Of a DNA stretch of 64,000 bases, positions 21,908 to 33,318 are shown piece by piece (the stretch's first letter is position 1; each line of letters starts with the position of its first letter). A program made the position numbers and the translations under genes. Source of the DNA: Circinella umbellata (taxonomy: Eukaryota; Mucoromycota; Mucoromycetes; Mucorales; Lichtheimiaceae); NCBI GenBank assembly GCA_025093555.1, contig JAIWNF010000001.1, positions 930,001 through 994,000 on the forward strand, in the 5' to 3' direction. The notes below the pieces were generated by a model. It saw only the letters and a list, made by a program, of their open reading frames with translations, ran no database searches and was not told where the DNA came from.

Positions 21908-24696
21908 ATGGTGACAACAGAAATTGATCAGCGTTGTATCAATACCATTCGAGTGCTTGCTGCTGATATCACTCGTGGTGCTAATTCGGGTCATCCAGGT
22001 GCTCCAATGGGGCTGGCTCCAATGGCAAATACCCTATTTTTACATCATGTTCGTGTGGATCCAAAGAATCCACATTGGCCCGGTCGTGATCGATTTGTCT
22101 TATCCAATGGTCATGCTTGTGCTCTTCAATATATATTACTTCATTTCTTGGGATTCAAATTATCCATGGATGACCTCAAGAAGTTCCGTCATGTTGGTAG
22201 CATGTAAATACTTCTTTTATTTTATTTTATGTATATTTACATTTCAAAAAAAGAAAGAGGATAGTTATTAACAATCGGTACGTATATTATTTTTTTTATT
22301 TCATAGTACTCCAGGTCATCCTGAAAGAACTCATACTGAAGGCATTGAAGTCACTACCGGTCCTTTGGGTCAAGGTAAATAAAATAAATACAATACGCGA
22401 TTTTCAATGTTCAGTGAGAAAAAGGCAGTTAATCATTACTATTGTTCCATTATATGTATTATTATAGGTATCGCAAATGCCGTAGGTTTGGCCATTGCTG
22501 AACAAAGTATGGCAGCTACATTTAATAAACCAAATTACCCACTTTTTGATAATTACACTTACGTAATTTTGGGTGATGGTTGTATGCAAGAAGGTGTTCA
22601 GTCTGAAGCATGTTCACTTGCAGGGTAAATACGTACATGATACTTTTTAACATTATTATTATTATTACTACTATTGTATAAATAAAACTAAACCATATTT
22701 ACATATATATTTAAAAACATCACAGTCATTTGCAATTAGGAAAACTTATTGCCCTCTATGATGATAATCATATCACAATTGATGGCGATACAGCAGTATC
22801 ATTCACTGAAGATGTAGTTAAACGTTTTGAAGCATATGGTTGGCATACACAAGTTTTAACGGACGGGGATCATGATTCAAGTTCAATGGAAGAAGCTGTT
22901 GAAAAAGCAAAGGCTGTAACTGATAAACCATCTCTCATCAAAATCCAAACTACCATTGGTAAATATAATATCTTGAATGATGGAGAAAAAAAGGCAGTTT
23001 ATATTATGCGTGATCTGGTTCCGAGCATGCTTCATATGATGTAAATATTGACAATAGCTATATAAAATTGCATAATACAGGTTATGGTTCCAAACACCAA
23101 GGAGAAGAAAAAGTACACGGAAGTCCATTAGATCGTAAGCTTTTAACTACATTATACATTTCCTTTTCCATTTTACATACTCACCCAATTTTTTTGATTT
23201 TTATATTATATACGAAAAAAAAAACAGCGGATGATATTAAACAATTGAAAGAAAAATTTGGTTTCAACCCTGATGAAAATTATGTGGTACCCCCTGAAGT
23301 ATATGATCGGTATCATGCTCGTGCAGATGAATGTGATATTATGGCAAAGAAATGGAACAAAATGCTTGAAAGTTATAGTCAAGACTATCCAAAAGAAAGT
23401 GCAGATTTGAAACGTCGTCTTGAAGGTAAATTACCTGATGGTTGGGAGAACTACTTGCCACGTTATACTCCTAAAGATCCTCCTACTGCTACTCGTAAAT
23501 TATCCGAGGCAGTTATTGAAAAAGTTGCCGCCGAGGTCATTCCTGAATTAATTGGCGGTTCTGCTGATTTAACTGGTTCAAATAATACTCGATGGAAGAC
23601 AGCGACTGATTTCCAGGCTGTAAGTAACCTTTTCTCTCTCGTGAAAAAAACAGTAGGATGGGAAAAAAAACAGGTATTAACTCTGTGTACACGTTATTTG
23701 TTTTTATTTACATAAAAAACAAATGTAGCCCACTACCAAGCTTGGACAATATGGTGGTCGGTACATTCGTTATGGTGTACGTGAACATGCTATGCATGCT
23801 ATTATGAACGGTATCGCTGCTTATCAAGGTCTCATTCCATTTGGTGGTACTTTCTTGAACTTCTTGACGTAAGTAGCTTTTTTTAAACTTGATATTTTCT
23901 CCCCCAAAAACCAAACAAACAAATAATATATTAACGTACTGTATATGCTATATGGACTGGGGTTATAATCAACAGTTATGGTTGGGGCGCTGCTCGTCTT
24001 ACTGCATTATCAAACTTACGTGTCATTTACGTGATGACCCATGACTCTATCGGTCTTGGTGAAGATGGTCCAACCCATCAACCTATTGAAAGTCTTGCTC
24101 TAACTCGAGCTACCCCTAATATGTTAACATTCCGTCCAGCCGATGGTAATGAAACCTCAGGCGCTTATATGGCGGCATTGAAACGTGATAAAACACCATC
24201 CATTTTAGCATTGACTCGTCAAAATTTACCCCATTTGGCTGGTAGTTCCTTGGAAGCTGTTGAAAAAGGCGGTTATATTTTGGAACCTTTATCTGATACT
24301 AATCCTGATATTACCTTGGTAGCCACAGGATCTGAAGTTTCTATCGCTGTGGATGGTGCTGAAATTTTACGTAAAAATGGGGTCAAGGTCCGTATTGTGT
24401 CAATGCCATGTACAGAATTGTTTGATGAACAACCCATTGAATATAGACGATCTGTTCTTGAAAAGGGCATCCCCGTCGTTGCTGTTGAGGCGCTCAGCAC
24501 ATTTGGTTGGCAAAAGTACTCCCATGCTCAAGTGGGTATGGTCACATTTGGTGCTAGTGGTCAATATAAGGAGGTTTATGAATATTTCAACATTACACCA
24601 CAGCATGTAGCTAATATGGGTCAAGATGTTATCAAATACTTTAAAGATTATGGTAGTGTCCCAGAATTGTTCCCACAGTTTGGACCATGTACTTAA
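21908..24696 (+). CDS. TKL1: Transketolase
   Basis: Eight exons: 21908-22203, 22307-22374, 22468-22624, 22726-22958, 23081-23134, 23228-23619, 23729-23868, 23976-24696; 686 aa, phases agree. Thiamine-diphosphate enzyme moving two-carbon ketol units in the non-oxidative pentose phosphate pathway, cytosolic. Visible: [16 protein letters not shown] near the N-terminus; [20 protein letters not shown]; the ThDP motif [18 protein letters not shown] followed by the Asn of YDDNHIT; the pyrimidine domain [35 protein letters not shown]; and the C-terminal domain with [20 protein letters not shown]. Length equals the yeast enzyme family. The start ATG sits in an A-rich context; the preceding open frame has no ATG. 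Introns cluster in the first two thirds; the last exon is long. Confidence 0.97.
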
Positions 24697-25678
24697 AAAT
24701 AAAAATAAAAAAATTCGCTTCCTTTCATCTTTCTAGCCCTTTCATTATTAATTTTTTCTGCTCGAATATTATTCAAATACACACACATTTTCTCTCCCTG
24801 CAATATATAAATAATTTTATGACTTAAGTAAAATTGATATAAAGAAGAGAGAATTTTGCTGATTGGAATAATAATAGTCAAGATCAACTGATGTAAATAA
24901 ATAGAAGTTGGATAAGTAATTATAGAAACCGTCAGAAATTGCTTTGAATAGTATCTCGTGAAACCAATTGTATTACTTCAAATATTTTATCAATCACAAA
25001 TGTGTACTGAACGGCACACTTTTACCTGATTTGATTCTCTTGGTCAAACAATAAGACTACAATCCAATAATTGTGCCCATATAACTTTGTTCTCTTTTTA
25101 CTTTGTTCTACCCAAAAAAAAGCTATTTATTCTGGATCAATAAATATATAATATTTACCTTAATAGTTGTTTATTTCTTAAAAACGTTGGTCAATTTTAT
25201 GAATAGAAAATTTATACATAAAAATAAAATAAGCATTTGAAAATCACTTCTTGAATAAATCCGAGATGTTGGTATAACATGACCATAATAATGATGACTT
25301 TGTGGTGGCAACAAAGCATCCAATTTTGGTATCGATGTGGCTGTGCCTCATTTTAATTCACTTTGCTACGCGAAAAAAAAAAAAAAAGATAAACATTTCC
25401 ACAACTACATATTTTTTTTGTACAAGGAATGATTTTCACAATCTTTTCTCGATGAATGATAAGCCAAGGGACCAATAGTTATTCTTTTACTTATTACGTC
25501 CATTGTTAGTAAAAAAAAAATACTTTTCTCTCATCAATTTTATTTCTTTCTTGTCTGATTGATCTTTTTTTTTCTTTCCACTCTTTTTCTTTACCTCTTC
25601 GCTGCTTTTTTTTTGCTAATAAAAGATATAATAGTATTAATCACTTTACCGCAAAATAAATAGGTTTTTTTGGACTGT
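24697..25678. other. Intergenic region
   Basis: About 1 kb between transketolase and the three-TM gene. AT-rich with several A- and T-runs and a pyrimidine-rich stretch (25540-25620) before the next start. No gene seen. Confidence 0.6.
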
Positions 25679-26854
25679 ATGGACCCAACACCAAAACGAA
25701 ACAGCACCTCTCCATCTATTCTTGTAGCTTATTCCAGACGTCGTCACAGTCTTGTTGCATCACCAGACAATAACACCCCTCCAACATCAGCGTTACCTGA
25801 GCCAGTTCGTTTACGACAACGTAGTGAAGATAGTAATTGTTATGACCATAGTGCCATCACCACTATCCTTCACAAAACAACATTTACATCTATTATTGAG
25901 CAAGCCGAACGTGAATATGAAGAACGGTTTGCACTTCGAGATGCCAGTAATAACAATGATAAAGAAAATAAGTACCCAACATCAACACCCGGAGTGTCAA
26001 GAGTATCGCCTTTAGATGCTATTATTCAAGGCGAGGGTGAAGAACTTGATCCTTTACCAAATGAACTTGTCGAAAAGTATCGAAAACATTTTTTAAAAGC
26101 AACACGTCATTTACAACAAGAACTACCCAATAGTTATGTTCTTTTAACAGGTATCGGTTATGTTCCATCTGTCATTTCTATGGTTCAATACTTGGAACCC
26201 GATAGTTATTATTTCGAACGAGGTCAAGGACGCACGTACCTTTATCTAGTTTTATCAGCCATCAGCTTTTATATTATCACGTATGCATTGTTATATTATA
26301 TTTTGTTTCCTTGGTTTGCTGCTTCTATGACAGGAGAAACCATGGCACCACTAAAAGATGTCGTTGATCCTGACCGTGATCCTCCTACTATTTGGGCTAC
26401 CTTGGATTATAATTTGATTCGTCGAGTCGTAGATGCACCTCCAGGTATACATTATATGCCAAGTATTCTGGGGTTTTATCGACTCATGTATATTGTCTAT
26501 GATATTGCCTCGGGTATCTTTTCATTCATTATGTTAACTGCTATTATATTGTCAGAAAAAAATGAAAATTACTATAATGGCGGTGGAATTGAACAAATGG
26601 TGTTTACAGTATGGATATTTATTATCAATACTTTGATGTTTTTGATTCATATCTATGCATTACTTCGGGCAGATACTCAGTTAAGGCGACAATGGCAAGA
26701 ACGAAATAAACATAGACTTTCACAACAACATGATTTTCGTCGACAAAAAGAAGGGCAGCCATCATCAACAGCATCTAATAAAATGGAAACAGGGCGAATA
26801 CTACCTGATGAAAAACAATGTTCTGCACCTCTTTCTATGATAATCCAACAGTGA
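25679..26854 (+). CDS. Unknown membrane protein with about three TM segments
   Basis: Intronless frame of about 391 aa from the ATG at 25679; the frame is open upstream but has no ATG. Not recognised. The N-terminal ~140 aa are hydrophilic and Ser/Pro/Asn-rich (TPKRNSTSPSILVAYSRRRH). A short helical cytosolic-type segment follows (LPNELVEKYRKHFLKATRHL). Hydrophobic segments are at about aa 185-215 (SAISFYIITYALLYYILFPW), 270-295 (IFSFIMLTAIILSE) and 310-335 (VFTVWIFIINTLMFLIHIYA). The tail is basic and Gln-rich. Codon use resembles neighbouring genes, so it is likely a real gene. No enzymatic motif. Confidence 0.75.
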   Translation: MDPTPKRNSTSPSILVAYSRRRHSLVASPDNNTPPTSALPEPVRLRQRSEDSNCYDHSAITTILHKTTFTSIIEQAEREYEERFALRDASNNNDKENKYPTSTPGVSRVSPLDAIIQGEGEELDPLPNELVEKYRKHFLKATRHLQQELPNSYVLLTGIGYVPSVISMVQYLEPDSYYFERGQGRTYLYLVLSAISFYIITYALLYYILFPWFAASMTGETMAPLKDVVDPDRDPPTIWATLDYNLIRRVVDAPPGIHYMPSILGFYRLMYIVYDIASGIFSFIMLTAIILSEKNENYYNGGGIEQMVFTVWIFIINTLMFLIHIYALLRADTQLRRQWQERNKHRLSQQHDFRRQKEGQPSSTASNKMETGRILPDEKQCSAPLSMIIQQ

Positions 26855-27920
26855 TTATTTATCAATCCTCTTCTTTTTTTTCTTTTCTCTGTTGAAAGAA
26901 AATGAACTACTTTTTTTTTCTTTCATGTACAAATAACAACCATAGTAACGTATTTATATATTAAGCCCATAATCCCCTTTTACATAATTTATTTATTATA
27001 ATTTTCTCCCCACCTTTTTTTTCCCTTCTGCATTTCTATCATCATCGTCATTATCCCTTTTTTGCTTCTATAATTCTGTTCGAACCTGTAAAATAATCAA
27101 CTAACACTATTTTTTGTGACATATTATTAAACCATTACAATATGTCTTTTTAATAATTAAACTATACATCGCTTCTATATATATTTCTATGTTACATCGG
27201 TACATTTTGTATTTTAACACAAATATTGACTTACCTTAACAATATGTATATATATATATATATATATTGATACTATAGTACCAGTAGACACATGTTTATT
27301 TCTCATTTTTAACTCTTTTTTGTGAATGTTGTATGTTACTGCTAGAAGATTAATGACATGTAAGCTTTAAATATATGAATTACCCATCAGTTTATATAAT
27401 TAGCAAACATGTGCACTATATTGTTAGTAATATAGAAAGCTAAACCATTATATACAGCCCCCATCTTTTATAAAAGATACGGATAGATAAGTTTTTGAAA
27501 TTGCATCAATTTGTTACTTGAAAATGAAACGAAGTTTAAATATATAGATACTATTAAAGTATCATATATATAAAACTAAGAGAGAAAGAGGAGAAGAGAA
27601 GATGAGTATAATAAGTCAATTACTGTTGATAATCAGTGTTTAGATCATGTATATATCATTAATATATAAGATTACTATCAGTGTAGAATAGATATATTAT
27701 AATAATTACTTCTATCAAATGGAGCAACTTGTTTGTTTTGTTTTTATACTTGTAAAAGATTTGCATTACAGGGGGGTTTTATTGGCTGATTTTTTTTGTT
27801 GCATTTGTTTCTAATAGCTTTCAAAAACAACGGTTTCACATAATAATATGATCTTAGTTTTTTTGTTTTGTTTTGTTTCCTTTTCCCTTTTTGTTATTGT
27901 TCTCATACAAAGAAAAAAGA
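26855..27920. other. Intergenic region upstream of calcineurin A
   Basis: About 1.07 kb, very AT-rich, including a (TA)n run at about 27246-27268. No gene seen; expected to hold the calcineurin promoter. Confidence 0.6.
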
Positions 27921-29723
27921 ATGGACGATACCTCCATGGGAGAAAAGCCGGATTTTTCCATATATCATATGGATGATGGAACAACTGTAAACACCAAAGA
28001 ACGAATTTATAAACGTAATTAAATGAACTGCAAGAGCAAAAAATAAAAATAAGGATATAGCTGTATATTAACATATTATAATTATTTAGAGGTGGATCCA
28101 CCTGCAGTTAAACGTCCAACAGATGAAGAATTGTGGGTTAAAGATCGACCCGGTTACCCAAACTTGGAGTTTCTAAAACAACATTTTTTTCATGAAGGTC
28201 GACTGCATGAAGACCAAGCATTACACATCATTAACTCCGTCAGAACTATTTTACAAACTGAACCTAATTTAGTTCGTGTTCCAGCTCCCATTACTATTTG
28301 TGGTGATGTTCATGGTCAATTTTATGACTTAATTAAACTCTTTGAAGTAGGTGGTGACCCAGCTACTACGCGTTATTTATTTTTGGGTGACTATGTAGAT
28401 CGTGGTTATTTTTCCATTGAAGTCATGTTATATGTGTGGTCATTCAAACTTTGGTATCCAACGACTTTTTCATTGTTACGTGGCAATCACGAATGTCGTC
28501 ATTTAACTGATTATTTTACATTTAAAATGGAATGTACACACAAGTATTCAGAACGAGTATATAATGCTGCAATGGAATGTTTTGATTGTTTACCTTTAGC
28601 GGCGGTGGTCAATGATCAATTCTTATGTATGCACGGTGGTATTTCTCCGTCATTAAAAACACTTCAAGATATTGAAGATTTGGATCGATTCCGAGAAACA
28701 CCTACTGCAGGACTCATGTGTGATTTGTTATGGGCAGACCCTTTTGAAGACTTTGATGCTGAACACAATCCAAAGTTTGATCACAATACTGTTCGTGGTT
28801 GTTCTTATTTTTACAGTTACAAGGCAGCATGTCAGTTTTTGGATAAAAATCATTTATTGTCGATTATTCGAGCTCACGAAGCACAAGCCAATGGCTATCG
28901 TATGTATCGCAAGAGTAAAAGTACAGGATTTCCTGCATTGATGACTATTTTTTCAGCACCAAATTATATCGACGTTTATAATAACAAGGCGGCCGTTTTA
29001 AGATATGACAAGAATGTATTGAATATTAGACAATTTAATTCAAGTCCTCACCCTTACTGGTTACCCAATTTCATGAACGTATTTGATTGGAGTTTACCTT
29101 TTGTGGGTGAAAAGATTACATCCATGTTACTTGCTATTTTGAATATATGTACTCAAGAAGAATTAAATTCTGAACAACATCCACAAGAAAGAGTGGGTGT
29201 TATTGAACCAAGTGGTTCATCAACAACATATCGTCGTCCATCACCTGATAGTGAACAACATCGTCGACACATCATTCAAAATAAAATTAGAGCTATTGGT
29301 AGAATATCACGTGCGTATTCGGTTTTGCGTGAGCATTCAGAAATGGTTACAGAACTTAAAAACCTATCAAGTACAGGAAGATTACCTACGGGTACTTTGA
29401 TGTTAGGTTCAGAAGGCATTCGACATGGTAAAAGAAAAAGATTTTATTTTATTTTTAAAAATAATAATAACTTTAAAGAGTTAACTTATTAAATATAATT
29501 TTATTTTACATATAAAGCTATTACTACTTTTGAAGAGGCTAAGCAAACAGATATTCAAAATGAACGATTACCACCAAATAAATCACATCAAAAAGCATTT
29601 GAACCGGCAGTATTAAATAAACATAATATGGATACAGAATTAGAAGATCATGAACCAACTGTATCTACTACTCCTGCAAAAGATTCAAGACCACAAAGAA
29701 AGGATAAAGCAGCTCCTCTTTAA
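27921..29723 (+). CDS. CNA1: Calcineurin catalytic subunit A (Ser/Thr phosphatase 2B)
   Basis: Exons 27921-28014, 28090-29427, 29518-29723; 545 aa. Calcium/calmodulin-activated phosphatase catalytic subunit. Metal/catalytic motifs: GDVHGQ (about aa 103), GDYVDRG (about 131), RGNHECR (about 162), then [10 protein letters not shown] and [15 protein letters not shown]. The calcineurin-B-binding helix follows ([20 protein letters not shown]), then a calmodulin-binding segment ([20 protein letters not shown]). The last exon supplies the autoinhibitory-type segment ([17 protein letters not shown]) and a Lys-rich end. All regulatory parts are present, so regulation by CnaB and calmodulin is expected. 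The first small exon ends in TKERIYK before the PPA motif, as in the family. A fungal drug target (FK506/cyclosporin pathway) by general knowledge. Confidence 0.97.
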
Positions 29724-29921
29724 TGAGAAATAAACAGAATGACTATTGTTTACTTTCTTAAAGTCAGTCTTTTAATTATGCGATATATATTATTCATGTA
29801 ATAATTCCTTAATATATCTTTTCTATTACAAAACTTTAAAAGGATCTTACGTTAATAAGAAAAGAAATAAATATACTTGATTATTTTATTTTATTTTACT
29901 GGATATATAAATAACATGTCT

Positions 29922-31781
29922 CTATGCATCAAAATCATCTTAAGATGAAAAAAAAACAAGAGTTATTTAATATAATTTATGCATTTCATAATACGCAAGT
30001 TAAAAGGAAGATAGTTTTTTTTCTTTACCTTCATCCATTCCATTAATAGCATGGAATACAAAAGCCATACCATTGGCTGCTAATTGCATACTAAATCCTT
30101 TGTATAATCCACGAATACCCCAAGCACTGCTTGAATTATTATTGTTACGTGATGATTTTTGTGGTAAGAAATCATCTTCACTGTCACTACTTGTTTCTGA
30201 TAAACTTGATGAATGTCGTTGTTTTTGTTGTTGTTTAGTTCGTTTTTCTTTTGTTCCTTCTTCTTTCATTATTTTATATAATGCATCTAATACTCCTTTA
30301 TAAGGTACAGGTCGAATGGCTACAGTTGTTTCAAAACGTTGTTCTTTATTAGGTACTTGACAACAATGAAGTCGTTTCCGAATGGTTTCCAAAGGTAATG
30401 TAATCACTAGTCCAAGTGTACGTAATGTTAACTCTGCAGCGCCATAAAGAACAGGTGAATCTTGTGCGGAAATACCCAATGTACGATCAATGACAATAGG
30501 GATACTACTTGCAAGTAATGGACGAACAGTATGATACAAGAGGGTAGGGAGTAAGTTATGTGACAAATAAATGGCTCGAATACCTCCTTCTTCACGACAC
30601 ATGGTTCGGAATGCATGGATGATACCTTTATATTTGCTATTAGAAGGTGAAGCAGATTGTACTATTAATCTATTTTATATAACGTGACAAAATAAAAGAG
30701 ATTAGTATTATGCTATTGATATAATGTAAAATAAAGAAGTAAAACTATGTTACCTTGTTCGAATGATTTCTAATGGACTTAATAATACACCTACTACAAT
30801 ATGACTCACAACAATAGTAATCAAATTAGGAGCAATTTTTTCAAGATGCATGAGGGGTATAGTATCGTCGTACAGACCAAACACGTCGTTTAGTGAACTT
30901 TCAAATCCAGGTTGTAAAAATCCCCATAACATTTCATATATCCAAGTGACTCGTTGTCCTATTATTATTTTTATCATTACAATAATAATTAAAATAAATA
31001 TTTCATTTGATCGTTATAAAAAAAACAAACAAACCTTTAAATAATGATTTCCATCCTTCTGTAGGTTGTTTCATAATACGTCCTAATATATCTAAGACAC
31101 CTCCATCCATAGGTGCCATTTGATATGTAGGTCTGGATTGATCATCATAAACACTTCGCGTTTCATTATTACTTAAAATACTTCGACTACGACGCACTTT
31201 TGATCTACCACTCCATTGACTACTTGTTTCTTGTTGATGATTATGATGATGATGTTGTTGTTGTTGTTGAGGTCGATTACCAAAAAAGCCTCCTTCTTCA
31301 TCAGAAGAAGATGTTATATAATCAAGTGGTCGTGTATTCTATTATTATTATTTTTCTTTGTCAAGACAAACAAATATACTCATTTTTTTTAAAGAAAAAG
31401 AAAAAAGTTACGTACATTAATAGTTTCTTCTTCCTCTTCTAATATCAGAGTTTCATGAGACCCAAATACTTCTACACTTTCATGAGGTGCATATTGAACT
31501 TGTAATAACGTTGTACCCACTTCAAAAGGACTTGTACACATTGTCATGAAATATTTAAATGCTGCAAAACTCGTGAATTTAGTTGTAGTACTTTTTAATG
31601 GAATGCCTTGGTCATCGTCGTCAATAAATATTTGAGGTGTGTGACCCGGGATTGTATCACTTGAAGGTAAAGAAGTATAATTATGTTGGTGATGCAAACC
31701 GGGTGTATAATAAGGTCGTAAAGGATTATAGGATACTTGTTGACCCCCACCATTCTGGGATTGGTAGTCCTTCATTGACAT
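29922..31781 (-). CDS. UGO1: UGO1-like mitochondrial outer-membrane carrier-fold protein
   Basis: Minus exons: 31781-31416, 31338-31035, 30958-30754, 30669-30029, 29938-29922; 510 aa. The last exon is only 17 bp (ending DDFDA) and is the least certain. Carrier-like membrane protein with an N-terminal soluble region (Asn/Gln/His-rich, then acidic). SFAAFKYFMTMCTSPFEVGT and VVGVLLSPLEIIRTR carry the degenerate P-x-E/D-x-x-R carrier signature, and ITLPLETIRKRLHC carries a second. The final part is GIRGLYKGFSMQLAANGMAF, typical of mitochondrial carriers. Long non-carrier insertions and partial repeats fit Ugo1/SLC25A46, which links fusion GTPases in the outer membrane, better than a metabolite carrier. 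A Ser/Asp/Glu-rich insertion lies within the last repeat. Tail-to-tail with calcineurin A. Confidence 0.82.
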
Positions 31782-32296
31782 TATTATTAATTTATTTTTA
31801 TTTTTTGCTTTTCTCTAATATACGTGTTTTTTTTTCTTGTTGAGAGAGGAGGAAGAAGGTGAAAAAAAGCAAGGTATATTTATATGGTGTAAAGCAAGGA
31901 GGAGTATTATTATATAATAGCGTGTGAAGGAGTCTTTTTTTTTTATTTTTTTGACAACGGCTCAATTCAGTGATGCTGGATTTTTCGAGATCCGACTTGC
32001 TATCCTCCTTCCTAATAATTATGTATGTCATAAAATCATTTGTTTGCTAGTAAAAATTAGCAGGTATAGACTTATAAGCTACATCTATATACTATTAGCA
32101 ATCTTGCCAAGTGATATCAATAATAATATATATACAAAAATTATACAGAGTTTTATTATTTATTATTTGAGCAATAGAAAAGAAAAGTATATTTATGCAA
32201 TACTACTAAAGAGTTATATACGCTATTTCCATCAAGCTACGTGTTATTGATACATTTTGATGTTTATTGACAAACAAATCATGACATTGGTTGTAA
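31782..32296. other. Intergenic spacer
   Basis: About 0.5 kb upstream of the UGO1-like gene. AT-rich; several short frames but none convincing. Confidence 0.5.
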
Positions 32297-32727
32297 TTAT
32301 ATGTGTCCAACGAAAACACAAAAATAAGAGACAATCTTGTGATTGCTATTATCTTGATTCTTTAAAGGTACTGATTGGAATCTGTCCAACGCACAGTTCA
32401 AATCATCGTCAGTTTGTAAAAGTATCTTGGTTTCATTATAAGGGTTATAATAATAGATTATACTATTAGGTTTCAACTTAATACGATGGTGGATCTTTAA
32501 GTAAATATTAAGTAAGTAATTGGTTTCTTATAGGTTGTCGAATAATATATATATATATATATATATCAACTTTTACAATACTGTAATAAAAAGAATGTAA
32601 CCCATACCATACTTCGTAATTCATTAAAAGTAATATCTTTTGGTGCAAAAAAAGAATAAGAATACCCAAGTTGTACGATGATTTCATCAGAGGTGGGTTT
32701 AGGAAAATGGTCCACTTTACTTGACAT
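32297..32727 (-). CDS. Probable small PB1-domain protein (splice pattern unresolved)
   Basis: Two minus-strand coding-like blocks. The first (about 32727-32600) reads MSSKVDHFPKPTSDEIIVQL then GYSYSFFAPKDITFNELRSM, which resembles the first half of a PB1 domain (beta1-beta2-helix1). The second (about 32459-32297) contains ILLQTDDDLNCALDRFQS, a good match to the acidic OPCA motif of PB1 domains (D-D-L-x-x-A), and ends at a stop at 32297-32299. The domain order is right, but the intron joining them could not be placed with consistent phase. The usual basic residue of the first strand is Gln here. It could be a tiny adaptor or a broken gene. Confidence 0.4.
32549..32568. repeat. (AT)n microsatellite
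   Basis: About ten AT dinucleotides inside the presumed intron of the small PB1-like gene. Confidence 0.85.
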
Positions 32728-33318
32728 GATATTGTACGTATGAAACAAGAACAATAATAATTGTTTTATGTAAGAAGACAAACAGAAAAAAGACAGTTCG
32801 ATTTTCTCAATTTAAAGTGAAAAAAACCGGTTCAATTGATAGTATTAAAAAAAATAAAGAAGTCATAATATTATAAAATAATTTATCAAAAATAAGAGTT
32901 AACATATAATATTTGATATGAATAATATTAAAAGCGACTATTGAATAATAAATATACATTGTTCTACGTAGATTTGATATAACTTAAAAAAGTGTTCAAA
33001 TATACTATAATCATTCATGCATTCTTCTTTTGACATAATTTTTTTTTCATTGTTTATTTGTTTCAAAAAAACAGAATGATGTAGTACACGTTTTATTTAT
33101 TATGCATATTTTCTTTTCAATTTATCAATTACACACACAAGTGCCAAGTAAATAGTATAGCAGCTATATGCTAATGAGAGTACATATGATTCAAGTAAAA
33201 CGTGAGAATACGATGTCTCAATATAATACATGTTAAAATATCCCATGCTTGTTTCTTTTTCTTTTCTTTATCGAAATAATTTTCATTTATTTTCTTACAT
33301 TTTCTATTCTTGAGCATC
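32728..33318. other. Divergent intergenic spacer
   Basis: About 0.6 kb of AT-rich sequence between the PB1-like gene and the ubiquitin-like/RING gene; no feature seen. Confidence 0.5.
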
